Assembly: GCA_023399595.1 (NCBI GenBank)
Contig: JAEWOR010000054.1
Span: 1 to 64,000, forward strand
Length of the DNA stretch: 64,000 nt
Direction of reading: 5' to 3'
Source of the DNA: Bacteroidota bacterium
GTDB lineage: Bacteria; Bacteroidota; Bacteroidia; Flavobacteriales; Weeksellaceae
Numbering within the stretch: the stretch's first letter is position 1; every line of letters begins with the position of its first letter. The notes under the pieces were generated by a model. It did no database searches. It had not been told where the DNA came from and saw nothing but the letters and a program-made list of their open reading frames with translations. A program made the position numbers and the translations under genes. Positions 16,814 to 24,976 of this stretch are shown here, piece by piece.

Positions 16814-17730
16814 CGCCTTCCGAGAAGCGTGATTTGGTGGTTTACAGCAAAGAGACGCACAAAGTAAGCATACGGAAGGCATGCTGTTATTTTGAATTGA
16901 GTTACTCTGTTTTGTATTACAAAAAACGAAGGAATTCCGAAGACGATTTAATTCGTGAGGAATTAAAATCCTTGGCAGAGAATGAAACTTGGGGTTTTTG
17001 GATGATGCGCCACCGACTAAAGAACTTGTGATTTTGGTGGAATCACAAACGGATTTACAGGATTTATACTTCTATGAAATTAAACCTAAGAAGTAAGCGC
17101 AAGAAACGACTTCCCGCAAGAGTGAAAGAACCTCTTTTACGCCCGATTTACCCGAATGTAACTTGGAGCATGGATTTTATGCATGATACGCTGGAAAGTG
17201 GCAAAAAAGTACGAAGTTTAAATATCATTGATGATTTTAACAGAGAAATTTTACAAGTGAGTATTGATACGAGTTTGCCATCTGCAAAAGTAATTTCCAA
17301 ACTTGAAGAACTTATCGAATGGCGAGGAAAACCAGAGAAAATACGAGTAGATAACGGACCGGAATTTATTGCAGAAAAGCTCAAAAACTGGTGTGAATAT
17401 CATGAAATTGAACTTCATTTCATACAGCCAGGAAAACCTACACAAAACTCACTCATTGAAAGGTTTAACAGAACTTTCAGAACGGAGTTTTTGAATGTTT
17501 ACCTTTTTGAAAGCCTTCAGCAGATGAGAAATTATGCAGAAATCTGGATGTGGAAATACAACAATGAAAGACCACACAGTGCATTGCAGTACCTTACACC
17601 ACGGGATTTTTTATTGAAAAATGGAAAAATCAAAACACAAAATAAAGAAAATTTTCCCACATTTCAACAAAATCTTCCAACACCAACAACGGAAATATTA
17701 ACAAAAAACTCTACTTTTGAGTGTTGCTAA
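16807..17730 (+). pseudogene. IS3-family transposase OrfB, interrupted by a stop codon
   Basis: In the -1 frame the sequence reads ALTPSEKRDLVVYSKETHKV and proceeds to HRLKNL, where a TGA (17029-17031) interrupts it. The same frame resumes as FWWNHKRIYRIYTSMKLNLR, and a Gly codon (GGA) would fit at the stop. The DDE catalytic core follows: Asp in TWSMDFMHD, Asp in RVDNGPEF and Glu in SLIERFNRTF. This copy cannot make a full transposase unless the stop is read through. Confidence 0.8.
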
Positions 17731-17746
17731 GAAGGGGAAGATTACA

Positions 17747-18042
17747 TTCTCTCCTTTGTATTGTCTATAAATATCATCTACATCAAAGTCCTTTTCCTGA
17801 ACTTGTAGGAATAAAAAAGCTTGATTAATTTCTTGTTTAATCAGGCATAGTTGGGTATTGATTTGATTGTTCTCTAAATTAGGAGGATGAGCTTTCTGTT
17901 TTGAAGCATTCCAACTATTAGGATTTATGAATAATCCTGTAGCAAATTCTTTCCTCTGATAGTAAATTGTGATTCTACAAGTTAATGGACAGAGGTTATT
18001 TGAATTCATTTTAGATTTTCTTATGTAAAATAGAGTTTTCAT
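17747..18042 (-). pseudogene. N-terminal fragment of the island A tyrosine integrase
   Basis: About 98 residues from ATG 18042 match the start of the intact integrase at 32583 (for example NQINTQLCLIKQEINQAFLF and VDDIYRQYKGE). The fragment contains the arm-binding domain and part of the core-binding domain. The catalytic domain is gone because the gene ends at the IS boundary. Three GGGACACCT repeats lie upstream, corresponding to the GGGTAACCT repeats upstream of the intact gene. Confidence 0.8.
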
Positions 18043-18069
18043 TTTTATAGTATTTAAAGGGGTTTGAAT

Positions 18070-18110
18070 GGGACACCTGAGTATTTCATGGGACACCTAA
18101 AAGGACACCT
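18070..18110. repeat. Three direct repeats GGGACACCT, integrase A arm sites (candidate)
   Basis: Copies lie at 18070, 18090 and 18103 (the third lacks the first G). They sit between the integrase start and the att repeat, where tyrosine recombinases bind arm-type sites. They match the island B repeats except at positions 4-5 of the unit. Confidence 0.55.
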
Positions 18111-18210
18111 GAAAAATAAAAATTTTGAATTTTAAGAGAAATGAGCTTTTGAAAGTTCTCAAATTTATATCTTCATTAGAAAAGACATACTTAATCCATA
18201 GACATAAAAA

Positions 18211-18233
18211 AACTCCCTATTAAAGGGAGTTTG
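18211..18233 (-). terminator. Hairpin next to the tRNA-Val 3' fragment
   Basis: AAACTCCCT/AGGGAGTTT form a 9-bp stem with a 5-base loop directly beside the att repeat. On the minus strand it would terminate transcription of the tRNA before island B was inserted. Confidence 0.6.
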
Positions 18234-18235
18234 AG

Positions 18236-18258
18236 TGGGTCCTAAGGGATTCGAACCT
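18236..18258. repeat. att repeat (left end of island B): 3' end of tRNA-Val
   Basis: GTGGGTCCTAAGGGATTCGA plus ACC (23 bp) is identical to 32888-32910, the 3' end of the intact tRNA-Val on the minus strand. Beyond base 23 the copies diverge (TAATCC against CCTGACC). Only the T-arm and acceptor part is present, so this is not a tRNA gene. Confidence 0.85.
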
Positions 18259-18365
18259 AATCCTTTAATATGCTGATATTTAGATACTTAAAATTTACAC
18301 TCATATAGGGTATGCCGAAAAGTATGCCTTTTTTGTAAAAAAAACCCAACATAATAGAATAAGAT

Positions 18366-18776
18366 TTATTCATAAATCTCCTGCAAATACTTACTATTCC
18401 CATAAGATATTTCTATTCTATAACCATCAGGAATATACACTAACCATAATTCTAAATGTCTTGCTATACTGTAAATTTCAGTTTGTAAATATTTACTTTC
18501 AAATTGGGTTCTACTTCCAAAATTAAGGTCTAAAGTTTCTCTGAATAATTCTAGCTGTTCTCTAGTCTCCAAATCTAATGTAAGGATTACTACTTTCAAT
18601 ATATCCCAACAAAATACAAGTTCTGCATATATTGGAATTATTCCTAAAAATGAAAGGTCTCTTATGTGAAAATAACTATCAAATCCTAAAATTCTTTCCT
18701 CATCAGATGGTTCTAAATCAAATTCCCAATTCTCATAATGTTTACCTATTTGGAAAGGTAGTTTATCTTTTTTCAT
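18366..18776 (-). CDS. Hypothetical protein, 136 aa
   Basis: A soluble acidic protein with FDLEPSDEERILGFDSYFHI and ELWLVYIPDGYRIEISYGNS. I do not recognise a family. It is the last gene of the minus-strand run at the left end of island B and is separated from the next gene by a terminator, so it is probably transcribed alone. Confidence 0.6.
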   Translation of the reverse strand: MKKDKLPFQIGKHYENWEFDLEPSDEERILGFDSYFHIRDLSFLGIIPIYAELVFCWDILKVVILTLDLETREQLELFRETLDLNFGSRTQFESKYLQTEIYSIARHLELWLVYIPDGYRIEISYGNSKYLQEIYE

Positions 18777-18792
18777 GTTATTTGGGTATTAA

Positions 18793-18819
18793 AAAACCAC
18801 TCTTTTTGGGAGTGGTTTT
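18793..18819 (-). terminator. Intrinsic terminator
   Basis: AAAACCACTC/GAGTGGTTTT form a 10-bp stem with a 7-base loop. It lies between 18366-18776 and the end of the lipoprotein cluster (18849), both on the minus strand. Confidence 0.75.
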
Positions 18820-18848
18820 AGTGTGAATTTATTGAAAATAAAATGCCT

Positions 18849-19304
18849 TTATAATTTAACAATTTCTAATATTGCTACTATATTGTCTTTGGTTGTATAT
18901 ATGAATGCAACATTTTTATTTCTATTATACCATATTTGATTTGGTTTGTAAATACTGGCATTTGTATTCAGATAATGAATAATGAAATTAAATATATTAG
19001 TTTGATGCAAAAAAATTATCTTTTGAGTATCTCCAAAATTTCTGCTTTTAGATATTAAAATGTGTTCATCATCTCCTATTAAAAATTGGTTAGTTATATA
19101 TGTACCATCATCGGAAATTACATTTGATGATACAACTTTAAACCCAACTTTTTCAATTCCATTTGCAATAGCATTAATGTCAAATGCTTTCAATGAATAT
19201 TCAAGAATACTTTCATAGAGATTGGTTTTTAATCTATATCCTTCATTCTGTGCAGATGAGATTGAAAAAAATAGAATCGAAGTAAGTAGAAAGAGTTTTT
19301 TCAT
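18849..19304 (-). CDS. Exported protein of unknown function
   Basis: 151 residues begin with a signal peptide (KLFLLTSILFFSISSAQ). The mature part (SILEYSLKAFDINAIANGIE, then QFLIGDDEHILISKSRNF) has no recognised domain. It is the fourth and last gene of a run transcribed leftwards (20802-21119, 20347-20778, 19321-20337, then this one) with gaps of about 10-25 bases. The four products are all exported and probably act together in the envelope. Confidence 0.65.
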   Translation of the reverse strand: MKKLFLLTSILFFSISSAQNEGYRLKTNLYESILEYSLKAFDINAIANGIEKVGFKVVSSNVISDDGTYITNQFLIGDDEHILISKSRNFGDTQKIIFLHQTNIFNFIIHYLNTNASIYKPNQIWYNRNKNVAFIYTTKDNIVAILEIVKL

Positions 19305-19320
19305 AATTGATTTTTTGAGT

Positions 19321-20337
19321 CTACTGAATAAATTTGAAATTTATTTTTTCATCTTCAGTGAATGAAACTTTTATGGTTTTTGTACTGTTAATATCACGAA
19401 ATTCTTTACTTTGATAAACAATGGTGTAGGTATATTCACAATCATTGTCATTTTCGTTTATTAATCTTATTGAGGTTTTATCAAAATAAAAATCTGAATC
19501 AGTGCTTTGGATATTGTTTTCAAGTGAATATTTAGCCAAAAATTCACTACACCCTAATCTTACTTTTTTTGGCAAATCCTTTTTGTCTATGAGAACTGTA
19601 CTTTCAATTTTTTTGTAATCTATTATAGATGCTCTAGTGTTGTTTTCATACAATTTTAATTTATTTGCTTTTACATCTACAACATAAACATCAAGTAATT
19701 CTTTCTTTTTTGTATTAAAAAAATATATCCCTTTCTCTGTAACCTTAACTAAATTTGATTCTTTGAAAAATGAAGAGTATTGAAGTTTATTATTATTTAT
19801 TTGTAATGCGTAATCTTTTATATAATATTCTGGTTTTTCTTCTTCCATAACTATTTCGCCCATATTTACTAATTTAGTAGGGAACCAAGTATAATCCTTT
19901 ATTTGATTATAAAGTTTGGAATCATTTTTTATATTACCATTAAATAAATCTGTAATGTCAGTAATATAGTATTCGTACTCTTTAAATTTCTTGTCTAGGG
20001 AAACTAGTTTACTTGTGTATTTATTGACTTTTTCTAGTTTAAAAGGAACTTTTTGTTTTGAATATATTTCCAAATATATTGTGTCATTTGAAATTTTGAA
20101 AGATTGAAACTTGCACGTTTGGTCCTGATAAACATCAAATATTCCTTCCTCTTTGGGCTTAAGAATATTATTAAAACTTCTCAAACTGCCTTTATTTTTG
20201 AATAGTCTATCTAAACTATGTGATTTTATAGAGTCTATAACCCAGACCTTATTAATAAACTCTTTTTTAAGCTTCGCTTCTTTACTACAGCTTAATAATA
20301 AAAAAAGTCCCAATAAAAGAAATATCTGATTTTTCAT
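19321..20337 (-). CDS. Lipoprotein of unknown function, 338 aa
   Basis: The signal peptide ends with lipobox LLLSC (Cys near residue 17). The first half resembles lipocalin-like or META-like beta-barrel repeats in pattern (KVWVIDSIKSH, DQTCKFQSFKISNDTIYLEI, then a second NNKLQYSSFFKESNLVKVTE), which suggests two similar domains. This is a structural guess. It is the third gene of the exported-protein run of island B. Confidence 0.6.
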   Translation of the reverse strand: MKNQIFLLLGLFLLLSCSKEAKLKKEFINKVWVIDSIKSHSLDRLFKNKGSLRSFNNILKPKEEGIFDVYQDQTCKFQSFKISNDTIYLEIYSKQKVPFKLEKVNKYTSKLVSLDKKFKEYEYYITDITDLFNGNIKNDSKLYNQIKDYTWFPTKLVNMGEIVMEEEKPEYYIKDYALQINNNKLQYSSFFKESNLVKVTEKGIYFFNTKKKELLDVYVVDVKANKLKLYENNTRASIIDYKKIESTVLIDKKDLPKKVRLGCSEFLAKYSLENNIQSTDSDFYFDKTSIRLINENDNDCEYTYTIVYQSKEFRDINSTKTIKVSFTEDEKINFKFIQ

Positions 20338-20346
20338 AATAACTTA

Positions 20347-20778
20347 TTACCTTTTAGCATTTAATTCAAAAAAATATTCGGTATAATAAAATTTTGCAAC
20401 TATACTGCTCTTAGTAGATATTTCTACAACAGAAACAGGTTTACCTCCTTTAGAGTCATATGAAAATTTATACATTTGAATATCTTGATTATAATCAGGT
20501 TCTAAGAGGACATAATTTTCTATATATAAACCTTGTTCATAATTTTCACTATACAATCTAACAGGTCCATATTTTCTTACTCCAGAGTCAGAATAAATTT
20601 CAACATTTTCACTTGATTTATTGAAAAATATTTGGCATGATTCAGCAATTTTATCTTGGGAATGTTTTTCCCCATTGGACATTACTTTAATTTGGCTATG
20701 AGTTATGTTAAAGGTTTGAGAATATAAATTTATTATTCCAAACATACATAGCGCAATTAGATATATTTTTTTTTTCAT
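20347..20778 (-). CDS. Exported protein of unknown function, 143 aa
   Basis: A signal peptide (YLIALCMFGIINLYS, cleavage near SQT) is followed by a beta-rich mature part (QIFFNKSSENVEIYSDSGVR, YKFSYDSKGGKPVSVVEIST). No family is recognised. It is the second gene of the run. Confidence 0.6.
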   Translation of the reverse strand: MKKKIYLIALCMFGIINLYSQTFNITHSQIKVMSNGEKHSQDKIAESCQIFFNKSSENVEIYSDSGVRKYGPVRLYSENYEQGLYIENYVLLEPDYNQDIQMYKFSYDSKGGKPVSVVEISTKSSIVAKFYYTEYFFELNAKR

Positions 20779-20801
20779 ATTATTTATTAAGTTAGAGTTT
20801 A

Positions 20802-21119
20802 TTAATCACAATCGTTATTTTCTAAAACCTTTATAAGAAACATCCTTTCTCTGTCATCTTCAAATAATGTAGTATTATCTCGAGGGTCTAATTCTGCTTC
20901 ATCTGGACTAAAATGAGTTTCATCTAACCAGCCACCATTTGACCAATGAATTTTTATAATCCGATTATTTTCAACTTCTACAGGTAGTGTATAGTAGCTG
21001 TCTTTATCTGTTTTCCAATTGTGAACTTTAATTTCTGCACAGTATTTTCCATCTTGAACACTTGAATAACTGCAAGAAGTAAGTATTATTAAGGTAAAAA
21101 GAAGTAGAATTTTAAGCAT
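20802..21119 (-). CDS. Small lipoprotein of unknown function, 105 aa
   Basis: The lipoprotein signal ends in LTSC (Cys 16). The mature domain reads DGKYCAEIKVHNWKTDKDSY, VENNRIIKIHWSNGGWLDET and a C-terminal EDDRERMFLIKV. It is the first gene of the leftward run, and its start lies 10 bases from a 14-bp palindrome in the gap to the divergent XRE regulator. Confidence 0.65.
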   Translation of the reverse strand: MLKILLLFTLIILTSCSYSSVQDGKYCAEIKVHNWKTDKDSYYTLPVEVENNRIIKIHWSNGGWLDETHFSPDEAELDPRDNTTLFEDDRERMFLIKVLENNDCD

Positions 21120-21129
21120 AACTAAATGT

Positions 21130-21143
21130 TGCCATATATGGCA
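21130..21143. promoter_or_regulatory. 14-bp palindrome in the divergent promoter region
   Basis: TGCCATATATGGCA is a perfect palindrome 10 bases upstream of the leftward lipoprotein run and opposite the XRE gene. It is a candidate operator for that regulator. Confidence 0.45.
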
Positions 21144-21171
21144 TTACATTCAACAAATATAATCAAGACTT

Positions 21172-21192
21172 TTGACTTGTCAAATAAGTCAA
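21172..21192. promoter_or_regulatory. Inverted repeat at the XRE regulator start
   Basis: TTGACTT and AAGTCAA flank a 7-base spacer and end one base before the TTG start at 21194. This placement would suit autorepression by the regulator. Confidence 0.45.
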
Positions 21193-21193
21193 G

Positions 21194-21424
21194 TTGGAAA
21201 AATCTGAAATTCTTAAAAAAGTTGGTAAAAGAATTAAAGAAGTGAGGTTACAAAAAGGAATCTCACAAGCTGATTTAGTAGGCAGAATGGAAGGAAATAT
21301 TGATGCAACAAATATTTCAAGAATAGAAGCAGGCAGGACTAATCCTACAGTTTATACTCTTTTCCGAATTGCAGAAGCTATGGAAATAAATCCAAAAGAA
21401 TTACTGAATTTTGACAATGATTAA
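21194..21424 (+). CDS. XRE-family transcriptional regulator
   Basis: The 76-residue single-domain regulator has KKVGKRIKEVRLQKGISQAD, NISRIEAGRTNPTVYTLFRI and a final EINPKELLNF. The start is a TTG, chosen because the HTH fold needs these residues and no ATG lies upstream in frame. It is divergent from the exported-protein run, and the 74-base gap contains two symmetric sites. It probably controls that cluster, or island functions in general. Confidence 0.8.
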   Translation: MEKSEILKKVGKRIKEVRLQKGISQADLVGRMEGNIDATNISRIEAGRTNPTVYTLFRIAEAMEINPKELLNFDND

Positions 21425-21560
21425 AATATTAATTTGGCTATTTATTAGTTACCACTGAATTTTCTTATATTTTTCTAAAATAATCCCCAAATTAAGCTAG
21501 ATTCTAAAATATCTGGAAATAATTTCCAAAATAGTCCTTCAATTTACTAGAATACAGAAG

Positions 21561-21591
21561 ATATATACTACAATTTGGCTATAGTATATAT
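21561..21591. repeat. Inverted repeat ATATATACTA / TAGTATATAT
   Basis: Two perfect 10-bp arms are separated by 11 bases containing ATTTGGCTA. The site lies in a 250-base gene-free stretch after the XRE gene. It may be a protein-binding site. The arms are AT-rich and a hairpin would be weak. Confidence 0.4.
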
Positions 21592-21676
21592 GTAGATGAA
21601 TTTTTACAAAACTCCCAACATAATGATATAAGTAGGTATTACACCTCCTCCATAAAAGCAAATCCATTACATAAAA

Positions 21677-21859
21677 CTATATTTCCTCAAATTTTTCTAG
21701 TTCTATTTCCAAAATCACTACTTCAGTTAGATAAGTATAGCAATTATTCTCTTTTGCAAATTGGTTGGCTAACTGAAAACTTGAAAATACACCCAAAAAT
21801 ATCCTGCTGGACTTGGTTTTATAAATGTCTGTTTGGAAAAGGACATAATAATTCTTCAT
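21677..21859 (-). CDS. Small hypothetical protein, 60 aa
   Basis: From ATG 21859 the product reads KNYYVLFQTDIYKTKSSRIF, then SSFQLANQFAKENNCYTY and an acidic end. This start is preferred over a longer in-frame version because the upstream residues are low complexity and a compact alpha/beta pattern begins here. Family unknown. Confidence 0.45.
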   Translation of the reverse strand: MKNYYVLFQTDIYKTKSSRIFLGVFSSFQLANQFAKENNCYTYLTEVVILEIELEKFEEI

Positions 21860-22111
21860 AATTTGTGATTTAATGGTTAGTTTTTTGCATGAATTTCTAT
21901 GAAGTGACAAAGTGATAGAATATTTGAAAACTGTTTTTGTAGATTTTATTTTAGGATGAATAGAATGTAAAGTATTGATATTCTTTGTTTTGTCAAATAT
22001 CAAGTTATTTTTAATCTGTGAGTTTTAAGAAAATATATCACTTTGTCACTTTATTATCACTTGGAAATTTTATTGAAATGGTCTCTTTGCAGTAGTCTCA
22101 GGATGATTAAA

Positions 22112-22558
22112 TTACAGGACTCCTTCATCTGCAAAACTGAAATAATTGTCTTTTGAGATGATTAAATGATCTAGTAACACAATTTCAAGTAATTTGCATG
22201 CTTCTTTCAATCTATTAGTGATTTTGATGTCTTCATTGCTTGGTTTTAGATTTCCACTTGGATGATTATGAACCAAGATTAATCCTGTAGCCAGACTTTT
22301 TAAAGCTACAGAAAGTATAATTCTCACATCTACCACACAAGCATTAAGTCCACCTTTTGCCAGTTGGAAAACTCCTAAAATTTGATTATTTCTATTGAGT
22401 AACAGTAGTTTTACTTCTTCTTGTATTTGTAGGGTCTTTTCATCCCAGTCATTTAAAATAAGTTCATAGGTTTGTCTGCTGTTTTCAATTTTTAATTTTT
22501 CACTAAAATTAGGATTATAGGAAATTTGGATTTCTGATACTTGTGAATTCTGTTTCAT
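22112..22558 (-). CDS. RadC-like JAB-domain protein
   Basis: The 148-residue protein contains the JAMM metal motif LVHNHPSGNLKPSNED and the following DHLIIS, typical of the RadC C-terminal (MPN+) domain. The N-terminal HhH part of chromosomal RadC is absent. Short RadC-like proteins are common on mobile islands of Bacteroidota. Their activity is not settled; a metal-dependent hydrolase or nuclease is proposed. Confidence 0.85.
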   Translation of the reverse strand: MKQNSQVSEIQISYNPNFSEKLKIENSRQTYELILNDWDEKTLQIQEEVKLLLLNRNNQILGVFQLAKGGLNACVVDVRIILSVALKSLATGLILVHNHPSGNLKPSNEDIKITNRLKEACKLLEIVLLDHLIISKDNYFSFADEGVL

Positions 22559-22715
22559 AAGAGAAAATAATTATAAAGTGAGTTGATTTTAATGTAAAAA
22601 AAGTGCATCTATCTAAGGACCTAGAATACTATTTTGACATACCTTGGACTGTGATAATGCTATTACTTGAGTGCTTATTTCTGCATTTTACTAGAAAAAT
22701 AATCATAGACATAAG

Positions 22716-22762
22716 TGTCCATTTTGTGTATGCTACATATATACTCCCACACAAACTGGACA
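22716..22762. repeat. 47-bp imperfect palindromic site (copy 1)
   Basis: TGTCCATTTTGTGT and ACACAAACTGGACA are inverted arms matching at 13 of 14 positions around an ATATA centre. A second site with the same arms lies at 28742-28786. This copy is in the 294-base gap between the RadC-like gene and the conserved small gene. I see no protein-coding gene in that gap. Confidence 0.5.
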
Positions 22763-22852
22763 TTTCAATCAAATTGAAAAATAAAAATCTACCTACTTTT
22801 CTAAAATCCTGTTATGGACTTTAAATTAGTAGATAGATTTTAAGGTGTTAGA

Positions 22853-23203
22853 TTATACAAAGGCTTCTTCCAGTTGCTTTGCAAGTTTTTCTTCTTCAGA
22901 ATCTACATCTTCTGGAAGATAGATGTACCTATGCTCTAATGTAATGGTTTCTCCAGAATCTTTGATGGTGTACGAGTAAGGTTCTGCTTGAATTTTAGCA
23001 ATTTTACCTGGAAATTCTGTCCCAATAAGTCCTTTACAAGTTTCTTCATCAAATGTAGTTGAAACTGTAGCTTTCTTGGCTGTAGCGTAATACTGATTTG
23101 TGGTTTTGGATTTCACCATTTCAATCCCACCTTGCACTTCGAGAAGATAAAATTCTGTTCCATCTTCTTTCTGTCTTGTTTTGTAGTTGATAATTCTTAC
23201 CAT
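22853..23203 (-). CDS. Conserved island protein of unknown function (island B copy)
   Basis: The 116-residue product is the counterpart of 7824-8177 in island A. Shared segments include EDGT(E/N)FYLLEVQGGIEM, YYATAKKATVSTTFDEETCK and the end of the fold (YIYLP). The predicted content is beta strands followed by an acidic C-terminal helix (EEEKLAKQLEEAFV). It stands beside the GC-rich block in both islands, so it may act at that DNA site. That is inference. Confidence 0.75.
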   Translation of the reverse strand: MVRIINYKTRQKEDGTEFYLLEVQGGIEMVKSKTTNQYYATAKKATVSTTFDEETCKGLIGTEFPGKIAKIQAEPYSYTIKDSGETITLEHRYIYLPEDVDSEEEKLAKQLEEAFV

Positions 23204-23647
23204 TGTTTTAAGTTTTTGAGTTAGAAAAACCTTTCAAGAACAAGCACACTTCTACAAATCAAATTTTGCTATCAACTAAAATTTAATCTGCCTGAAATTT
23301 TCAAATTCTTACAAAAGGTGACGGGGGAGTTTCCCCATTCCAACATAAGTGGGGGTGGTTTGTAGGGGCTTTTGCGTGTGAGTAAAGGAGGTTGAAAAAA
23401 AAATTTTTGGAAAAATTTTGCCAAAAATTTGAAAGGTAAAAATAGACTATAGCTAACTTGAAATTTTTGTAATAGGAAAAAATACTTTGTTTAAATCTTA
23501 TTTCTTTGATACTTTTTCAAAAAAAACAGCGATTAATTTTTAATGCGTCAAGTTTTGACGCAACGATGGTTTTATTTTGCATCAGAACATCTTGCAAGAG
23601 TTTCAAAAAAGTGAAATAATTAGATTAACAATTTAAAAAATTAAAAA
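23204..23647. other. Non-coding region with conserved GC-rich block and TGCGTCAA inverted repeat
   Basis: No gene is visible. At 23291-23370 is the block shared with island A (CTGAAATTTTCAA, GGGGGAGTTTCCCC, GTGGGGGT, GTAGGGG), followed by A/T tracts. At 23544-23562 TGCGTCAA and TTGACGCA form a perfect 8-bp inverted repeat around GTT, about 85 bases upstream of the next gene, where an operator would be expected. Confidence 0.55.
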
Positions 23648-24976
23648 ATGAACAGAATAAAACCACTAGGATTAAATGTAAAATATCCATCTATGAATGT
23701 CCATACACTAGCAGCTGAAGCCGAACTAAAGAGACTACAAAGGGAGGAAGAAAAGATAAGTTTTTATCTTAATAAAACAGAACTTAATACTGTAAAAACT
23801 CTTTTCCAATTGAGAAATGCCCATTATTACAAGAAATATATCAAACCTATCCAACTATCAGATTATTCTACTGATATTTTTCCTAAAGAAAGAGTTTTTA
23901 TAGCAGGAAAAATATTTCCGTTTATCAATATACTATTCTCTTATGTTAACGTAAAAGATATTGAACAAATAATAAAACCTGAATATACTGAGCTTGTAGA
24001 AGGAGCTTCAAGGATTAAGTATTATGACAGTAAAATTCATAATTCAAAATATATCAGCATTAACAATAATCGAATAGCTATATTGTTACCCAAAAATTAT
24101 GGAACTATTAATTTTCCTCAGATAATGTTTGATTTTCTTACCAATAAAAGTTCTGTAGATAAATATATTGGAGGTGAGTTTCCAGATTATGAGACTTATT
24201 GCTTAGCACTTAGGAACAAAGCAATTAATTTAAAAGATTGGAAAGGTCAAGATGGCTCTTGGCTTACTAAAGATAGAGATACGAATAGTCATAGGTGGAG
24301 AACAGGCTATTCTTATATTGTTCAAAATAAAATACAAGGCAGACTTGCACCGTTTAAACAAATTTATGATTTTTACAATGCTATTGATTGGTATATAACC
24401 AATATTTATAAGCATGAAGTAAAATGGTGCAAAGGAGCAAAAGCATTAGTAGAAGCATTAGCAAAATCTTTAGAAGGAGGTAATATGCTTCTATCTAATG
24501 ATGTTGAAACAATATTAAATGAACTTAATTTAGGTATTTGTGATTATGCAATTACAAAATTTCATGAATTAATGTATGGTAAATACTCAAAAAAACCATT
24601 GAAAGGAGATGAAGCATATAATTGGGATAAAACATTTATAGAATACGAACAAGGTGTTGTTGCTCCACCAATCTATAGGAAAACTACTTCCTCCACTATA
24701 TCTAAATTTCAAGATATGGCAGATAAAGATATTCAAGGCGGTTGGCATGGAACAGGATCACAATTAATTAGTTGGATTAATGATATAGTTCCTGCGTTTG
24801 ATGATTTCACTCCTAATGCGAAAGTAACTGACACCCAATTTAGAATTGATTTACCATTATTAATGCTATATTTGTATAAACACAAGCCCAAATGGGGTGG
24901 TTTTAAAAATAGTTTAAATTCTGATGGTACCGTAAATAGTGAAATTATAAAAATTATAAAACCTTATGCAAAATAA
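23648..24976 (+). CDS. Large island cargo protein of unknown function, 442 aa
   Basis: This is a soluble protein with no signal peptide. Segments include AAEAELKRLQREEEKISFYL (coiled coil, about 22-45), LKDWKGQDGSWLTKDRDTNS, a central helical part (GAKALVEALAKSLEGGN) and a Trp/Gly-rich end (DIQGGWHGTGSQLISWINDI). I recognise no family or catalytic motif. It occupies the position that hsdM has in island A, just after the GC-rich block, so this is the variable cargo slot. The next gene overlaps its 3' end by 11 bases and encodes a membrane protein, an arrangement seen in toxin/immunity pairs. Confidence 0.6.
   Translation: MNRIKPLGLNVKYPSMNVHTLAAEAELKRLQREEEKISFYLNKTELNTVKTLFQLRNAHYYKKYIKPIQLSDYSTDIFPKERVFIAGKIFPFINILFSYVNVKDIEQIIKPEYTELVEGASRIKYYDSKIHNSKYISINNNRIAILLPKNYGTINFPQIMFDFLTNKSSVDKYIGGEFPDYETYCLALRNKAINLKDWKGQDGSWLTKDRDTNSHRWRTGYSYIVQNKIQGRLAPFKQIYDFYNAIDWYITNIYKHEVKWCKGAKALVEALAKSLEGGNMLLSNDVETILNELNLGICDYAITKFHELMYGKYSKKPLKGDEAYNWDKTFIEYEQGVVAPPIYRKTTSSTISKFQDMADKDIQGGWHGTGSQLISWINDIVPAFDDFTPNAKVTDTQFRIDLPLLMLYLYKHKPKWGGFKNSLNSDGTVNSEIIKIIKPYAK

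Larger units (their letters stand above)
16490..17746. mobile_element. IS3-family insertion sequence (1257 bp)
   Basis: The ends are 13-bp perfect inverted repeats, TGTAATCTTCCCC at 16490-16502 and its complement at 17734-17746. They enclose an orfA/orfB pair with an A7G slippage site (16800-16807), as in IS3 elements with programmed -1 frameshifting. The flanks show no matching 3- or 4-base target duplication (TGT against TTC). Both neighbouring genes are truncated and unrelated to each other, so the IS probably marks a deletion endpoint. orfB has an in-frame stop. Confidence 0.85.
7833..18258. mobile_element. Island A: remnant integrative element carrying type I RM and a TAC-like module
   Basis: This region shares three parts with island B: a conserved small gene (7824-8177 here, 22853-23203 in B), a GC-rich non-coding block, and an N-terminal integrase fragment. 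It ends at the tRNA-Val 3' repeat at 18236-18258. The left edge is placed where the Tle1-like gene breaks off. I see no att copy there, so that edge is uncertain and may result from a secondary recombination. The integrase is truncated by an IS, so the island should not move by itself. Confidence 0.55.
18043..18365. other. Non-coding junction of islands A and B
   Basis: This stretch has no gene. It holds the integrase-proximal repeats, a terminator, the tRNA-Val 3' fragment and, at about 18309-18331, two TATGCC repeats separated by GAAAAG just inside island B. Confidence 0.65.

Noticed and set aside
18236..18310. Possible third tRNA gene at the island junction
   Set aside because: Only the acceptor and T-arm end is present. 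The anticodon arm and D-arm are absent, so it is an att copy and not a tRNA.
22603..22824. 73-codon open frame between the RadC-like gene and the conserved small gene
   Set aside because: It runs over the palindromic site, has an AT-driven composition and shows no protein-like pattern or homologous feature in island A.
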